Shown here one piece after another: positions 1-9,145 of a stretch of DNA of 64,000 nucleotides. This DNA is from JAFAXD01 sp963816775. Its GTDB lineage: Bacteria > Pseudomonadota > Alphaproteobacteria > Rhizobiales > Xanthobacteraceae. The stretch spans positions 1 to 64,000 of the forward strand of contig CAWFLX010000020.1 in the NCBI GenBank assembly GCA_963816775.1. Direction: 5' to 3'. The translations under genes and the position numbers were made by a program. Below the pieces are notes generated by a model. The model was not told the DNA's origin and searched no databases. It worked only from the letters and a program-made list of their open reading frames with translations. Every line of letters starts with the position of its first letter. Positions within the stretch are counted from its first letter, which is position 1.

Positions 1-502
1 ACACCAGCAGTGCGACGATAACCGTTGCCGTCACGAGCACGAACACCGGCAGCACAATTCAAGCCGGGAATCGGCGGGCCGCCGGCCTGGTCGCCGCCAC
101 CACCTACATACCGTGGCGATGGCTGGCTGAAGTCCAATCGATACTTGATGAGCAGATAGGCGGACATCAGCTGGATAACGACGCCGCAGAACATTACCCG
201 CGACGAATGTCCCGCAGCCATGCAAAACAACCGGCACGACATAACGCATCCCGTCATGTCTAGTCGATCTCCTGCAGACAAACTCTCTGTTCGGGCAACT
301 GCGCCACCGGAATATTAAATAGCTGCCAACCAGCGATCCGACGAGCAGGGAGAACTGCGACGCCTGGACTTACACCGAGGCGCGTATAGGCATAACGCAG
401 CGTCTCGATTTGAAGGAGGATCAGCAGAACAATGAATATGCCGACGAGGATCGAAAAGGATGGCGGCGTCAGCGGAAGGTAATTTAGTTGGCTCGGCTGC
501 AT
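1..502 (-). pseudogene. DUF1614 membrane protein, decayed, runs off left edge
   Basis: A DUF1614 integral membrane protein would begin at the Met at 502 (MQPSQLNYLPLTPPSFSI...). The first frame gives one hydrophobic segment followed by the family-like text LRYAYTRLGVSPGVA and NIPVAQLPEQR, then stops at 260. The next family block (MRYVVPVV) is in a second frame near 249, MSAYLLIKYRLDF is in a third frame near 150, and another hydrophobic block (VLVTATVIVALLV) follows in yet another frame. At least three frame changes therefore separate recognisable pieces, and the C-terminal half lies outside the window. The family name rests on recall of Rhizobiales homologues. The function of DUF1614 is unknown. 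Confidence 0.6.
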
Positions 503-897
503 CGAAATCTCAACAGGTTCGCCGATACGGCGCGATTCCGCCTGATCATGGAGCGTAGTCACAACGCAGGTTTGCGACGGCAGAGCCGAAATCGCAACCA
601 TGCCGCCTTGCTGAGTACCCGGTCCTGCTCATTGCGGCCTTGACAGCTGTCAATCCGAAACCCGGCACCCGGGTCGGTTGACGACCATCAAGGCGCGCGC
701 GCCGCCAAGCGAGCTTATCCCGGACCACCGGGCGTCCGCGGAAGATGCTTGCCGGCTCGGCCCCATTCGGTTTCTTGGAGAGCGCAAATGGCCAATGCCA
801 ATCAAGCCGCGGGAAATCCTCCGCACAATCGATCCAGGGCCGGGAGGCGACGTACTCGGAGGCTGGCCGCGTGTGGTCACGACGATATCCGGCGGAT
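503..897. other. Intergenic stretch, no supported gene
   Basis: Lies between the divergent DUF1614 and HdeD remnants. Open frames exist on both strands, but they are arginine- and proline-rich translations typical of high-G+C shadow frames. No ribosome-binding site with a convincing start and no repeat was seen. Confidence 0.5.
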
Positions 898-1437
898 ATG
901 GGCAAGAAATTCGACCTGACGCCGAACGGATGGTGGGTCTCGTTGATCCTGGGCCTCCTGCTGATCGCCGGCGGCATCTATATGGTTCTGCACGCCGTCG
1001 CCGCGAGCATCGTGACCTCGATCTTCTTCGGCGCGATCCTCGCCGTCGGCGGCATCTTCCAGGCCGCGCATGCGACTCTGGGCGTCGGAGTGGAAAGCGC
1101 GGGTACTGAGCATCGTCATTGGCCTTCTGTTCGCAGCCGGCGGCAGTTCTACTGATGCTCAATCCGCTGGCAGCCTCGCTCGAACTCACGGATCGGCTTT
1201 GTCGTCCTCTTTATCGCAGGCGGCGTGCTGCGGCTCATTCTGGCCTACTGGCTCTGGCGGGGAACGCATCGGCTGGCTGCTGCTGTTGTCGGGTATCGTC
1301 GGTATCGCGACCGGCGGTGTGATCATCATGCTGGGCTGGCCATGGAGCGGGCTCGTGGTGCCCGGGCTCCTGTTCGGCATCGACATGATGTTCCACGGCG
1401 CCTGGTGGGTTGCGCTCGGCCTCGCGCTGCGCCGAGG
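898..1437 (+). pseudogene. HdeD-family acid-resistance membrane protein, multiply frameshifted
   Basis: HdeD/DUF308 proteins are small inner-membrane proteins of six hydrophobic segments linked to acid resistance. The start MGKKFDLTPNGWWVSLILG at 898 fits the family. The first two segments (to about 1075) are in one frame. WKARVLSIVIGLLFAAGG near 1090 is in a second, MLNPLAASLELT near 1155 in a third, and LILAYWLW near 1230 and GWLLLLSGIVGIATGGVII near 1270 are again displaced. The closing FHGAWWVALGLALRR ends near 1437. Order and spacing match one ancestral gene with about four indels. It sits in a stress-gene neighbourhood, but the reading frame is lost. Confidence 0.7.
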
Positions 1438-1736
1438 AGTATGTCCGCGTGCCGGGCGGTCCAGGCAGCGCGCGCGTGAAATTAGGCAAAATCGATCATT
1501 TGCTCGGTTTCTTTCGTCGCCTGCGCGCCGTGCCGGACTTTTTGCGACATCCGGCACGACGGCGCTTGCCGGACCAATGCGAGCTGGTATCCAGCTGGAG
1601 GATCGCTCGCTGGAAACAATTCGATATCGGCTTCGAGCACGGGATCCCGGGCCGTCTTGGTCTCGGGTTCTCGTTGGTCCCGACGTTTCCCCAGTGCTTA
1701 CGCTCGGCATGTGAGAAATCCTTTCCCAGGCGGAAA

Positions 1737-2357
1737 TCAGCGGCGCAGCCGCCCAAGCGTGGACTTTTTTTCAGGATGGTTTTTTTCGATCTGCTTCAGC
1801 GTGCGGCCCGTGAGAACGGAGCGAGCAAACCGGGGGCTTTCAATGTTCCACGACGGATCAGCGTACTCGTCGCGGTGCTTGATGAGCAGCCAACGCTCTT
1901 GTTGCCTGGAACCGGCCGAGGGCTTTCCAGTCTGGACCAGCGTGAAACCGCCGCGCAGTTTATCACCACGCAGCACCACGTCGATTTTGCCGTGGGCAAG
2001 CTGCTCACTGGGCGTGACGCTGCCATCTTGCGGCTCGTAGGTGCCGCGGTCCCACACCATGACGGTTCCTGCACCATACTGACCCTGCGGAATCGTACCT
2101 TCGAAGTCGGCGTACTCGAGCGGATGGTCTTCCGTTCTTACTGCGAGGCGCTTGTCGGCAGGGTTCATGGAAGGCCCTTTGGGGACAGCCCAGGACACCA
2201 AAACATCGTTGATCGCCAGCCGGAAGTCGTAGTGCAGTCGGCTGGCGTCGTGCTTTTGAACCACAAAGATATGTTCTCGCTTCCCACGCGGGATACGCCC
2301 TGCCGGCTCTGGCGTTTCGCTGAACTTTCGTTTTCTGCGGTACTCTTCGAGCGGCAT
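1737..2357 (-). CDS. Stand-alone LigD 3'-phosphoesterase domain protein
   Basis: A 206-residue protein matching the N-terminal phosphoesterase module of DNA ligase D, which trims 3'-phosphates and ribonucleotides during non-homologous end joining. Signature text is present: VQKHDASRLHYDFRL (residues 33-47, containing H36, H42 and D44 of the metal/phosphate site), LVSWAVPKGPS (53-63), DHPLEYADFEGTIPQGQYG (77-95) and WLLIKH (156-161). No polymerase or ligase domain follows, so it is the free-standing form often found near Ku/LigD genes in Rhizobiales, although no Ku is in this window. It is followed upstream on the same strand by the eRF1-like gene at a 68-base gap. The frame is intact and the start at 2357 fits the family. 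Confidence 0.85.
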   Translation of the reverse strand: MPLEEYRRKRKFSETPEPAGRIPRGKREHIFVVQKHDASRLHYDFRLAINDVLVSWAVPKGPSMNPADKRLAVRTEDHPLEYADFEGTIPQGQYGAGTVMVWDRGTYEPQDGSVTPSEQLAHGKIDVVLRGDKLRGGFTLVQTGKPSAGSRQQERWLLIKHRDEYADPSWNIESPRFARSVLTGRTLKQIEKNHPEKKSTLGRLRR

Positions 2358-2425
2358 TCAGATCATGTCCCCGGTGGTCCGAGGAAGCTTCTCCACGGAT
2401 CAACCGAACCTGGGCGACAGCGGCG

Positions 2426-3610
2426 TCATCCGAAGCGATAGCGAAGGATCGTGAGCAGCGGCGCGCGGCCGGGCAGATCGTCCCTTCGCGCGCCGAGAAC
2501 CCGAGCACCGGTGCGCAGAGCGCGCCTTGCCACTTCGTCGACGACGCTGTAGGTCTCGGCGTCATCCGACGCCGCGTACGTCACGCTTCCGTCGAAGTCG
2601 CTCACCAAGCCAGGAATAACGGCGTCGAGATCAACCACCAGCTGATCGATCGCCCCGGCGGTTGCGGCGTGTGCCGCATACGAGACGTCGTCAGCGGCAA
2701 GTCTCGGCTTTAGCTCATCGAAAAGTGCAATGGCCGCAGCGAGTTCGTGCCTATAAAGCTGATCGAGGATGGGGCGTGCGGCGTCCGCGAGCTGTGCGTC
2801 CGTTACATGATCCGGATTTCCAGCGATCACGTCATCGACAAGCCGTGGGTATGTGTTAACCGATCGGAAGATTGATGCGAGCGGCTCAGCCGCGGCAAGG
2901 ACTAGCGGCGTCTCCCGCCCAGCGAGGACGCCGCGCAGCGCCTGATCTACCTTGCGTGCGTATTTGTTGAGCAAGAACTTTTGTCCTTCCAAGTTTTGGA
3001 GGTGGCCCCTCGGGGTGCCCGCATGGACCGACGGGCGCCTAGTCACTTCTGCCGCTCCTTTCGGCAGTTGGGCTATCTTGACTTCGGCGGGCGGCAAGCT
3101 CACGAACACATGCACGAATCGCGCCCTCTCTTCCGAGAGCGCAATCACGAAGATGTCATGCGGTGTTGTCATGGTGCGAATGAGCGGCGTCAGATGAAAG
3201 CGGTCCGCCACCTCGGCCAGCGGTTTTGGATGGTTAGGCATGCGGAACGTCCGCATTAGCTCCGGCGTAGCGAGCAAAGCGAGACCGTTTGACCGGCAGG
3301 TCCAGAACTCATCAATCTCTTTCGATGGCTTCTTTTGGCGATATTTGTACTTGTTGTCGTCCGTATTGACCTCGATGACCCCCGACAAGTGGCCGAACTG
3401 CTCAACGATCGGTTCTATTCGCCGCTTGTCGAGCCCGGCGGCCTTCAATTGCGCGAGGGCCTCCTTGGCAAGATCTTCGAAAGCAATGCGATTGGCCCGC
3501 GCGTGTTCGGCCAAGGGGGAGGTCGGCACATAGACTGAGACGCACGCATTGTTTCTCGTGGCCGCGAGCGCCTTGAATTCCGCTAATGTCGGAATATCGA
3601 TGTGAAGCAT
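2426..3610 (-). CDS. baeRF-type (bacterial eRF1-like) protein
   Basis: A 394-residue soluble protein starting MLHIDIPTLAEFKAL. The layout (N-terminal beta-alpha domain with SVYVPT, a central part with FVIALSEERARFVHVF, then an eL30-like region with PLVLAAAEPLASIFR and a C-terminal DGSVTYAAS.. segment) resembles bacterial-archaeal eRF1-related proteins (baeRF) of Rhizobiales. Those proteins are often encoded near stress genes and are proposed to act on stalled ribosomes. The exact baeRF subfamily cannot be decided by eye. It probably shares a transcript with the downstream LigD-phosphoesterase gene on the same strand. No frameshift was seen. Confidence 0.65.
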   Translation of the reverse strand: MLHIDIPTLAEFKALAATRNNACVSVYVPTSPLAEHARANRIAFEDLAKEALAQLKAAGLDKRRIEPIVEQFGHLSGVIEVNTDDNKYKYRQKKPSKEIDEFWTCRSNGLALLATPELMRTFRMPNHPKPLAEVADRFHLTPLIRTMTTPHDIFVIALSEERARFVHVFVSLPPAEVKIAQLPKGAAEVTRRPSVHAGTPRGHLQNLEGQKFLLNKYARKVDQALRGVLAGRETPLVLAAAEPLASIFRSVNTYPRLVDDVIAGNPDHVTDAQLADAARPILDQLYRHELAAAIALFDELKPRLAADDVSYAAHAATAGAIDQLVVDLDAVIPGLVSDFDGSVTYAASDDAETYSVVDEVARRALRTGARVLGARRDDLPGRAPLLTILRYRFG

Positions 3611-3889
3611 CGGCCCATTTTCGTCGGCGCTAGGAACTTCGCTGCTTTGCGATCATCACATAAATCGCTACCCAATTGCGGTGCGTTGACGGTCGTCAAT
3701 GAGACGATCGCGATCAAAAGGCCGATCGCCTTGGCCTTCTTGTCAGCGTGACGTCCGTACCAAATCAAGGCTGATTCCAAAAAAGCTTGTGTGATCGCTT
3801 CGAGCGACATTGACACCGGTCAACGTGTAAGCCCATAGCGCCGCTATAACTCATCTCGTGCCAACGAAGGCTTGGCGCGGAGCGCGGAC

Positions 3890-4168
3890 ATGAAGATAAG
3901 CGAATGGGAGCCTGTTTTGGCTCGGCTCGTAAGTCCTAAGCGCGATCACATCCGCGGGCCGCTGGCCGCACCAGTATCGCTTGTCGAGTACGGCGACTAC
4001 GAGTGCCCGTATTGCGGCGCCGCGCAACCAATCATTGATGAGATTCAACAGCAAATGGGCGAGCGACGGCGTGATTTTCTGGAGCTACCTCTCCCCGATT
4101 GCAGTCAACCCAGGCGCCGACGGCATTCTGGATGCGTTGAAAAAACTCACCATGCGAGAAAAGTCTAA
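3890..4168 (+). pseudogene. DsbA-like thioredoxin-fold protein, truncated
   Basis: The start MKISEWEPVLARLVSPKRDH leads into APVSLVEYGDYECPYCGAAQ, which holds the CPYC redox site of DsbA/NhaA-tail type thioredoxin-fold proteins. After the helix DEIQQQMGE the family block (DFLELPLPD) is still recognisable. Then the frame is lost around 4090-4110, and the rest of the roughly 180-residue fold is missing. The alternative frame (VNPGADGILDALKKL) may be the continuation of the same decayed gene. It is probably non-functional. Confidence 0.6.
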
Positions 4169-4224
4169 TGAGCACACTGCGAGTTCTCAATCACGTCGCG
4201 TGACTGCATTCATGGAGAGTCGCG

Positions 4225-4722
4225 ATGGAACTAAAGGAGGAGTTCGCAGAAGCGCGCGCCCAGTGGAAGCTGCTCACGATCTATCAGAAGTTCGAGCAGG
4301 CAGTTGTCACCCTCCTGACCGTATTGATCGCGCTGATCGTGATCCTGGCGGTCTGGAACCTGATTGTGAAGGTCGTCAGCGCGATTGCGTTTGCAGGAGG
4401 TCTTGATCCCACCAACTACCTCGTCTTTCAGTCATTGTTCGGAATGATCATGACGGTCATCATCGCGCTCGAATTCAAGCGTTCGATCCTGGTGGTTGGT
4501 GAGCGCCGTCACGGTGTCGTACAGGCTCGCGTCGTGGTGCTGATCGCATTGCTAGCGATCGTCCGTAAGCTCCTGATTTTGGATTTTTCGAACACCGAAG
4601 CCGCCGTGCTGTTTGGACTGGCGGCGGCCATCTTTGCGCTCGGCGGCGTCTATTGGCTCGTTCGTGATCAGGATCGACGCGATCGCCCCAGCGACGCCGA
4701 AGCTAATACGGTCTCGCAATAG
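4225..4722 (+). CDS. psiE: PsiE-family phosphate-starvation-inducible membrane protein
   Basis: A 165-residue protein with a short cytosolic N-terminus (MELKEEFAEARAQWKLLTIYQKFEQ), then four hydrophobic segments at roughly residues 26-50, 67-85, 98-115 and 125-145. The motif LEFKRSILVV and the Arg-rich turn after it are typical of PsiE proteins. The role is unknown beyond phosphate-starvation and stress association in other bacteria. A GGAGAG motif lies 6-10 bases before the ATG. The DUF5335 fragment starts ten bases after its stop, so the two were probably co-transcribed. Confidence 0.8.
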   Translation: MELKEEFAEARAQWKLLTIYQKFEQAVVTLLTVLIALIVILAVWNLIVKVVSAIAFAGGLDPTNYLVFQSLFGMIMTVIIALEFKRSILVVGERRHGVVQARVVVLIALLAIVRKLLILDFSNTEAAVLFGLAAAIFALGGVYWLVRDQDRRDRPSDAEANTVSQ

Positions 4723-4731
4723 GAGGTGAGT

Positions 4732-4899
4732 ATGACAATTCGTAAACTCGACAAAAAGGAATGGTGCCCGTTTCTCGACGGCGTGTCGAGCGTGCTACAA
4801 GGCGAACGAGCGGAGATCGAAGTGTTGTCGCTCAAGCTCGGTGATCAGGTGGCCGCGGTCGCACGCTCGCAGCGCTGCGCGTTGGCCGTCATTTCATAA
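4732..4899 (+). pseudogene. DUF5335 family protein, truncated after about 40 residues
   Basis: Begins MTIRKLDKKEWCPFLDGVS and continues with GERAEIEVLSLKLGDQVA, the recognisable N-terminal third of the small DUF5335 proteins that follow stress genes in Rhizobiales. A strong AGGAGGTGAG ribosome-binding site precedes the ATG. After LGDQVA (about 4850) the family sequence stops abruptly and the frame closes at 4897-4899, inside sequence that in another frame encodes a recombinase. The usual length is about 110 residues, so this is a 5' fragment cut by recombination. Confidence 0.65.
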
Positions 4900-5348
4900 A
4901 GGTAGGGGATCTTTGGGAGCTCGATATACCTGCTGCAGATACAAAGACCCGACGGCCACTTGACTATCCAATTTCAAAGGAGTTGTCCGCGCGCATCGAT
5001 CTTTACCTGCAGCGATTCCGCGGTCGTATCTCAGGTGCTGACAAGCACTCCAGCCTCTGGTCATCAAACCAGAGCCGACCAATGTGTCCTGACGCCATTT
5101 ATGAAGCTGTGCGCAGACGAACTAAAAAAGCCTTTGGATTTGGGGTCAACTTGCATCGTTTCCGTCACGCTGCGGCGAGCTTCTGGTCGAGCTATGATCC
5201 GGTCAACGTGCGAGGCGCCAAGGATCTTCTTGGCCACGCATCATTTGCTACGACCGAGAAACACTACGTCATGGCGCAGTCGCGCCTTGCGGGGCGGGCT
5301 CTCGCTCGGGCGATCGAGCCCTGGACAAGCCGCAACCATCGTAAGTAA
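4860..5348 (+). pseudogene. Tyrosine recombinase (phage-type integrase), C-terminal remnant
   Basis: An open frame without its own start encodes TLAALRVGRHFIKVGDLWELDIP.., DTKTRRPLDYPISKELSARID, then LHRFRHAAASF (the HxxR box) and DLLGHASFATTEKHYVMAQ with the nucleophile Tyr. This is the catalytic half of a tyrosine recombinase. The N-terminal DNA-binding part and the first catalytic Arg block are missing. It abuts the broken DUF5335 gene at about 4850-4860, which suggests it is the scar of an excised or decayed mobile element. An internal ATG at 4983 opens a shorter frame but is unlikely to give an active enzyme. Confidence 0.75.
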
Positions 5349-5526
5349 TCGCCGTCGGATTGGTAGACGGTTCGCGGGAACTCGTAAGGACTTTGATGGG
5401 ATATCCGCGGCCTCGAACTGCAGCACGAGCAGGTCAGAAGACTAATGAACTAAGCTGCAATCAAGGCGTTCGGGCTCATGCAGGGTGTGACCCAAATTAG
5501 GGGGCGTGCAGCGCTGGATACGCTGG

Positions 5527-5569
5527 CTCCAACTCATTAAAAAATGCATCTTTCTTAATGAGTTTGGAG
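5527..5569. repeat. 18-bp-stem hairpin repeat, copy 1
   Basis: Left arm CTCCAACTCATTAAAAAA and right arm TTTCTTAATGAGTTTGGAG are inverted repeats (one indel, one mismatch) around the six-base loop TGCATC. The same stem with different loops recurs at 49010-49049 and 58775-58815. Here the hairpin lies about 20 bases from a GTCCGC-type palindrome, in the same relative arrangement as the 58.7-kb copy but on the opposite strand. Confidence 0.75.
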
Positions 5570-5590
5570 TGGCCGAAACCGCGACACGAA

Positions 5591-5668
5591 CGATGTCCGT
5601 TGTTCCCCCAATAGCGGCACAAAAGCAGACGTGAATTGAAGTCCGCTTTGTGCCAGGAGCCGACATTG
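5591..5668. repeat. GTCCGC-type palindromic repeat, locus 1
   Basis: Two adjoining degenerate palindromes built from GTCCG(C/T)..GCGGAC-like arms with CCCCAATAGCGG in the first and GTCCGCTTTGTGCC in the second. They resemble the dispersed intergenic repeats of Bradyrhizobium-type genomes, whose chance translations give spurious short ORFs. Related loci lie at 17834, 22632, 39558 and 58712. The rest of 5349-5702 shows no gene. Confidence 0.6.
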
Positions 5669-5702
5669 GGCTCGCCGGCAATGATGACCCTCGGGTTTCC
5701 TT

Positions 5703-6323
5703 TCATGGGCGAGGGCGCGGAAACGCCCACGGGCGGCGCGTCCGATCGCGCGTCTTGAACGCCGCAACTCGATCGTGAAAGCTTTCAGTGAGCGCGATAT
5801 CGTCCCAGCCGTTCAGCAGTCGCACGCGACGAACTTGATCAATCGAAAAACTGTAGGTGCGATTGCCACACGCAATGGCCTGCTGCTCGAGCTCGACCGT
5901 CACCGAGAGGCGCGGCATCCGGTTCAAAGCAGCCATGATCTCCGCCGCCTCATCGTCCGAGACGATCGCGGTGAGCAAACCGTTCTGCCCCGCATTGCCC
6001 GCGAAGATGTCGCCAAAGGACGGCGCGATCACGCACCGGATGCCGTAGTCATAGAGCGCATAGATGGCAGCTTCGCGCGAAGAGCCGCACCCGAAATTTC
6101 GGCCGGCCACAATGATCTTAGCATCACGCCACGCTGGCTGATTGAGCGGAAAGTCCGACCGCTCACAACCATCGCCATCGAAGCGGAGATCCTGAAACAG
6201 TACCTTTCCGATCCCGGCGGAACGCGGCAACTTCAGGTAGCGCGCCGGAAGGATTTGATCGGTGTTGAGATTGGCGACATCGAGTGGACAGGCCGTGGCC
6301 GTCAGTCGGGTGAACTTGTCCAT
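5703..6323 (-). CDS. leuD: 3-isopropylmalate dehydratase small subunit-like
   Basis: A 206-residue protein starting MDKFTRLTATACPLDVANLNTD. It carries the small-subunit marks of the aconitase superfamily: NTDQILPARYLK, the FGCGSSREAA phosphate/substrate loop, and the swivelling-domain core VIAPSFGDIFAGNAGQNG. It would form a heterodimer with the LeuC-type protein whose gene overlaps its start by about 22 bases. The setting, divergent from an importer plus lyase and hydantoinase genes, suggests a catabolic hydro-lyase on a citramalate- or isopropylmalate-like acid rather than the biosynthetic leucine enzyme. The true substrate cannot be told from sequence. Confidence 0.85.
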   Translation of the reverse strand: MDKFTRLTATACPLDVANLNTDQILPARYLKLPRSAGIGKVLFQDLRFDGDGCERSDFPLNQPAWRDAKIIVAGRNFGCGSSREAAIYALYDYGIRCVIAPSFGDIFAGNAGQNGLLTAIVSDDEAAEIMAALNRMPRLSVTVELEQQAIACGNRTYSFSIDQVRRVRLLNGWDDIALTESFHDRVAAFKTRDRTRRPWAFPRPRP

Positions 6324-7742
6324 GCGGCCCTCGGTGCAATTTCTCGGCCAAGCAGGAGCGGCCGCGCATCGGTGAGATAGCCGGTGACCGCGGCGGCAGC
6401 AACCATGACCGGCGACATCAGGTGCGTGCGCGCGCCGGGACCCTGCCGGCCACGGAAATTGCGGTTCGTGGTCGATGCGCACCGCTCTCCCGGCGCGACC
6501 AGATCGCCGTTGATACCGACGCACATAGAACAACCGGACTCACCCCATTCGAGGCCGGCATCGCGGAAGATTTCGATCAAGGCCTTCCTCTTCCGCCTGT
6601 CGCTTGACTAGGGAGGAACCCGCAGAGACCAATCCCGGTACCTTGCTAATTCGACTCGCCAACACGGCGGCCGCCGCCCTCAGGTCCTCGATGCGCGCGT
6701 TCGTGCACGAGCCGATGAACACGCGGTCAACGGCGATCTCCGTCAGCTTCTTGCCGGGGGCAATTCCCATGTATTCCAGCGTCGCGCGCAGATATCTGGC
6801 GCGGGCTTCATCCGGCTCCCGCGCGGGATCGGGTACGTTGGCGTAGATGGGCAACGCGTCCTCAGGGCTCGTGCCCCACGTGACGATCGGAGCGATGTCG
6901 GCTGCGTCGAGGCTGACATCGCGGTCGAATGCGGCGTTTGCGTCGGTCTGCAGTTGGGACCAGACCTCGACCGCACGATCGAATTCCACGCCCTCGGGCG
7001 CGTATGGGCGTCGCTGAAGGTAGGTGAATGTGGTCTCGTCGGGCGCGATCATCCCGCACCGGGCACCGGCCTCGATCGACATGTTGCAGAGCGTCAGTCG
7101 ACCCTCCATCGATAGATCGCGGATCGCAGAACCCGCAAATTCGATGGCGTGACCGGTTGCACCATCAGCGCCTATGTGCGCGATGATAGCGAGCGCGATG
7201 TCCTTGGCTGCGATACCTGCGCCCAGACGGCCATCAATTTTGATGAGCATGCGCTTCGGCTTGCGCTGCCAGATCGTCTGCGTCATCAGCACATGGGCGA
7301 CTTCAGACGCGCCGATGCCGAACGCGTAGGCCCCGAGCGCACCGTGGGTCGATGTGTGGCTGTCGCCGCAGACGATTAGCAGGCCTGGCAAAGTTAGGCC
7401 CTGCTCCGGGCCGACCACGTGCACAATGCCCTGTCGGGCATCGTTGAGACCGAACAGCTTGATATGATGCTTGCCGGTATTGTCCTCGACCTGGCGCACC
7501 ATTCGCGCGATCTCGGGATCGCCGATGGTTTGGCGCGAACTGCGCGTCGGAACGTAATGGTCGGCCACCCCGAACGTCAACCTGGGCTCAGCCACCGGCG
7601 CGCCGCGTTCCGCGAGCCGGTTGAAGGCGTGAAAGGAGCCTTCATGCACGTAGTGGCGGTCGACCCAGAGCAGCACCTCCCCGTCCTCGCGCTCGGCAAT
7701 CGCGTGCGCGTCCCACAGCTTATCGATCAAGGTCAGGTTCAT
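6302..7742 (-). CDS. leuC: 3-isopropylmalate dehydratase large subunit-like, one frameshift
   Basis: Large subunit of the aconitase/LeuC superfamily, which binds a 4Fe-4S cluster and isomerises or hydrates a 2-hydroxyacid. Recognisable blocks are WVDRHYVHEGS, CGDSHTSTHGALGAYAFG, the FIGSCTNARIEDL cluster Cys, and the second pair in GCSMCVGINGD. The first 390 residues are in one frame and the C-terminus from IEIFRDAGLEW is in another. The break is at the TTT run 6571-6573, where removing one base restores EGLDRIFRDAG. The ATG at 7742 is preferred over the TTG at 7748. If the surplus base is a sequence error the gene is intact. If real, the second cluster-ligand pair is lost. Confidence 0.85.
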
Positions 7743-7841
7743 GCGCAAAACGACGGGTCGTGACGCCTGGAAGCAGGATAATATAGTAGGCGCTGGCTCT
7801 GAATGTTACTCTGGTATTTTGGCGCTTACGGAGGGGAACGA
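7743..7841. promoter_or_regulatory. Divergent promoter region between leuC-like and importer genes
   Basis: The only sizeable gap separating the two arms of the catabolic locus. Both arms must start here. An A+T-rich core, GATAATATAGTAG near 7778-7790, stands out in the surrounding G+C-rich sequence and could serve as a -10 element on either strand. A GGAGGGG ribosome-binding site lies just before the ATG at 7842. No regulator gene adjoins, so the operator is unknown. Confidence 0.45.
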
Positions 7842-9081
7842 ATGTCTCACCGAGTTGTGGCCTTGAGCCGTCGACGGTTTCTCCACACCACGACGTTGGG
7901 CGCGGCCGCATCCGCGGTTGCATTCCTGCATGCGCCTGCCGTGCTGCGTGCGCAAGGGACGGCGGTGAAACTGGGCGTGCTGCACCCGGTCTCGGGCGCG
8001 CTGTCGTACTCGGGACAGCAGGGCCGCATCGGCGCACTGACGGCAATTGATGAAATCAACACCGCCGGCGGGATCAAGGCTCTGGGCGGCGCGAAGATCG
8101 AACCGGTGCTTGGCGATGCGCAATCGACACCGGAAGGCGGCAATGCCGAAGTCGAGAAGATGAACGGTGCCGGGGTCGCTGCCGTTGTCGGCGGCTATGC
8201 GAGCTCGATCTGCCTGTCCGCCAGCCAGACCGCTGCGCGCTACGACCTCCCCTACGTGGTCGACGTTGGCGTCGTCGACAGCATCGTCACCCGCGGTCTC
8301 AAGAACACGTTCCGGTTCGGCCCAGGGTTCGGGGTTATCGCCAAAACCGCACTCGACAATCTCGTCACCCTCAACGACCAGGCCGGCAAGCCGGCAAAGA
8401 CCGTCATGATCGTTCATGAGGACTTCGGCATTCGGCGCCGGCTTGGCGAAGCTGTTGAACGCCCAGTTGCCCGAGCGGGGCTTCCAGATTCTAGAAACCA
8501 TAGCGCATCCGACGCCGACCCGCGACTTCAACAACGTCGCCCTCAAGATCAAGGCACAGAACCCGGATCTCGTCATTCCGGCCAACTACTATAACGAGTA
8601 CGTGCTGCTCGCGCGCACGATGCAGCAGCAGCGCATACGGCCGAAGGGGATCTATTCCGTGCTCGGCGGTGCGGCTTCGTCCTACAAGTTCGTCAAGGAA
8701 TTCCCTGAGGCAGCGCAATACATTATGGATTGCAATCATTGGTTCGATCCGAAGAATCCAAGGGCATTAGCGCTTAAGAAGAAGGTCGAGGACAAGGGCG
8801 ACTTCTACACCTACGAGGTTTACATGAACTACTCGTGCGTCCTGCTGTTGGCCGATGCGATCGAGCGTGCCGCAAGCGCTGACCGTGCGAAGATCATCGG
8901 CGCGCTGGAGAGTTCAACGTTCGCGGGCCATGTGATGCCGTACGGTCCGACCAAGTTCGTCAACGGCCAGAACCAAGGCGCGGCGCCGGTGAACACCCAG
9001 GTGCTCGGCAACGACATCCAGGTGATTTTCCCGGCGGAGTTTGCGTCGGCGAAAGCGGTGTTCCCGACGCCGCCGGCCTAA
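7842..9081 (+). CDS. Branched-chain-type ABC importer substrate-binding protein, one frameshift
   Basis: A periplasmic type-1 binding protein (Leu/Ile/Val-binding family). The N-terminus MSHRVVALSRRRFLHTTTLG followed by a hydrophobic stretch and LRAQG is a twin-arginine-style export signal. The mature part begins VKLGVLHPVSGALSYSGQQGRIGA. The first frame runs to VMIVHEDF at about 8424 and the second resumes with AFGAGLAKLLNAQLP and runs to the stop at 9081. Removing one T of the TT at 8424-8425 restores VHEDSAFGAG. A GGAGGGG motif precedes the ATG. It is followed by livHMGF, so it is the ligand receptor of that importer. The substrate is unknown. Confidence 0.85.
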
Positions 9082-9145
9082 CGATGTTGGCCGACCCGCG
9101 CGGCGGCGCCCTAGCGCGGCCGTCGGGCGCCTGCCAAGCTCGCCA

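Noticed and set aside
1410..2441. A 343-codon plus-strand open frame across the LigD-phosphoesterase gene
   Set aside because: No family likeness; it is antisense to a protein with clear catalytic motifs.
5442..5681. Short minus-strand ORFs over the GTCCGC repeat
   Set aside because: They translate a palindromic intergenic repeat; the same type of false ORF recurs at other repeat loci.
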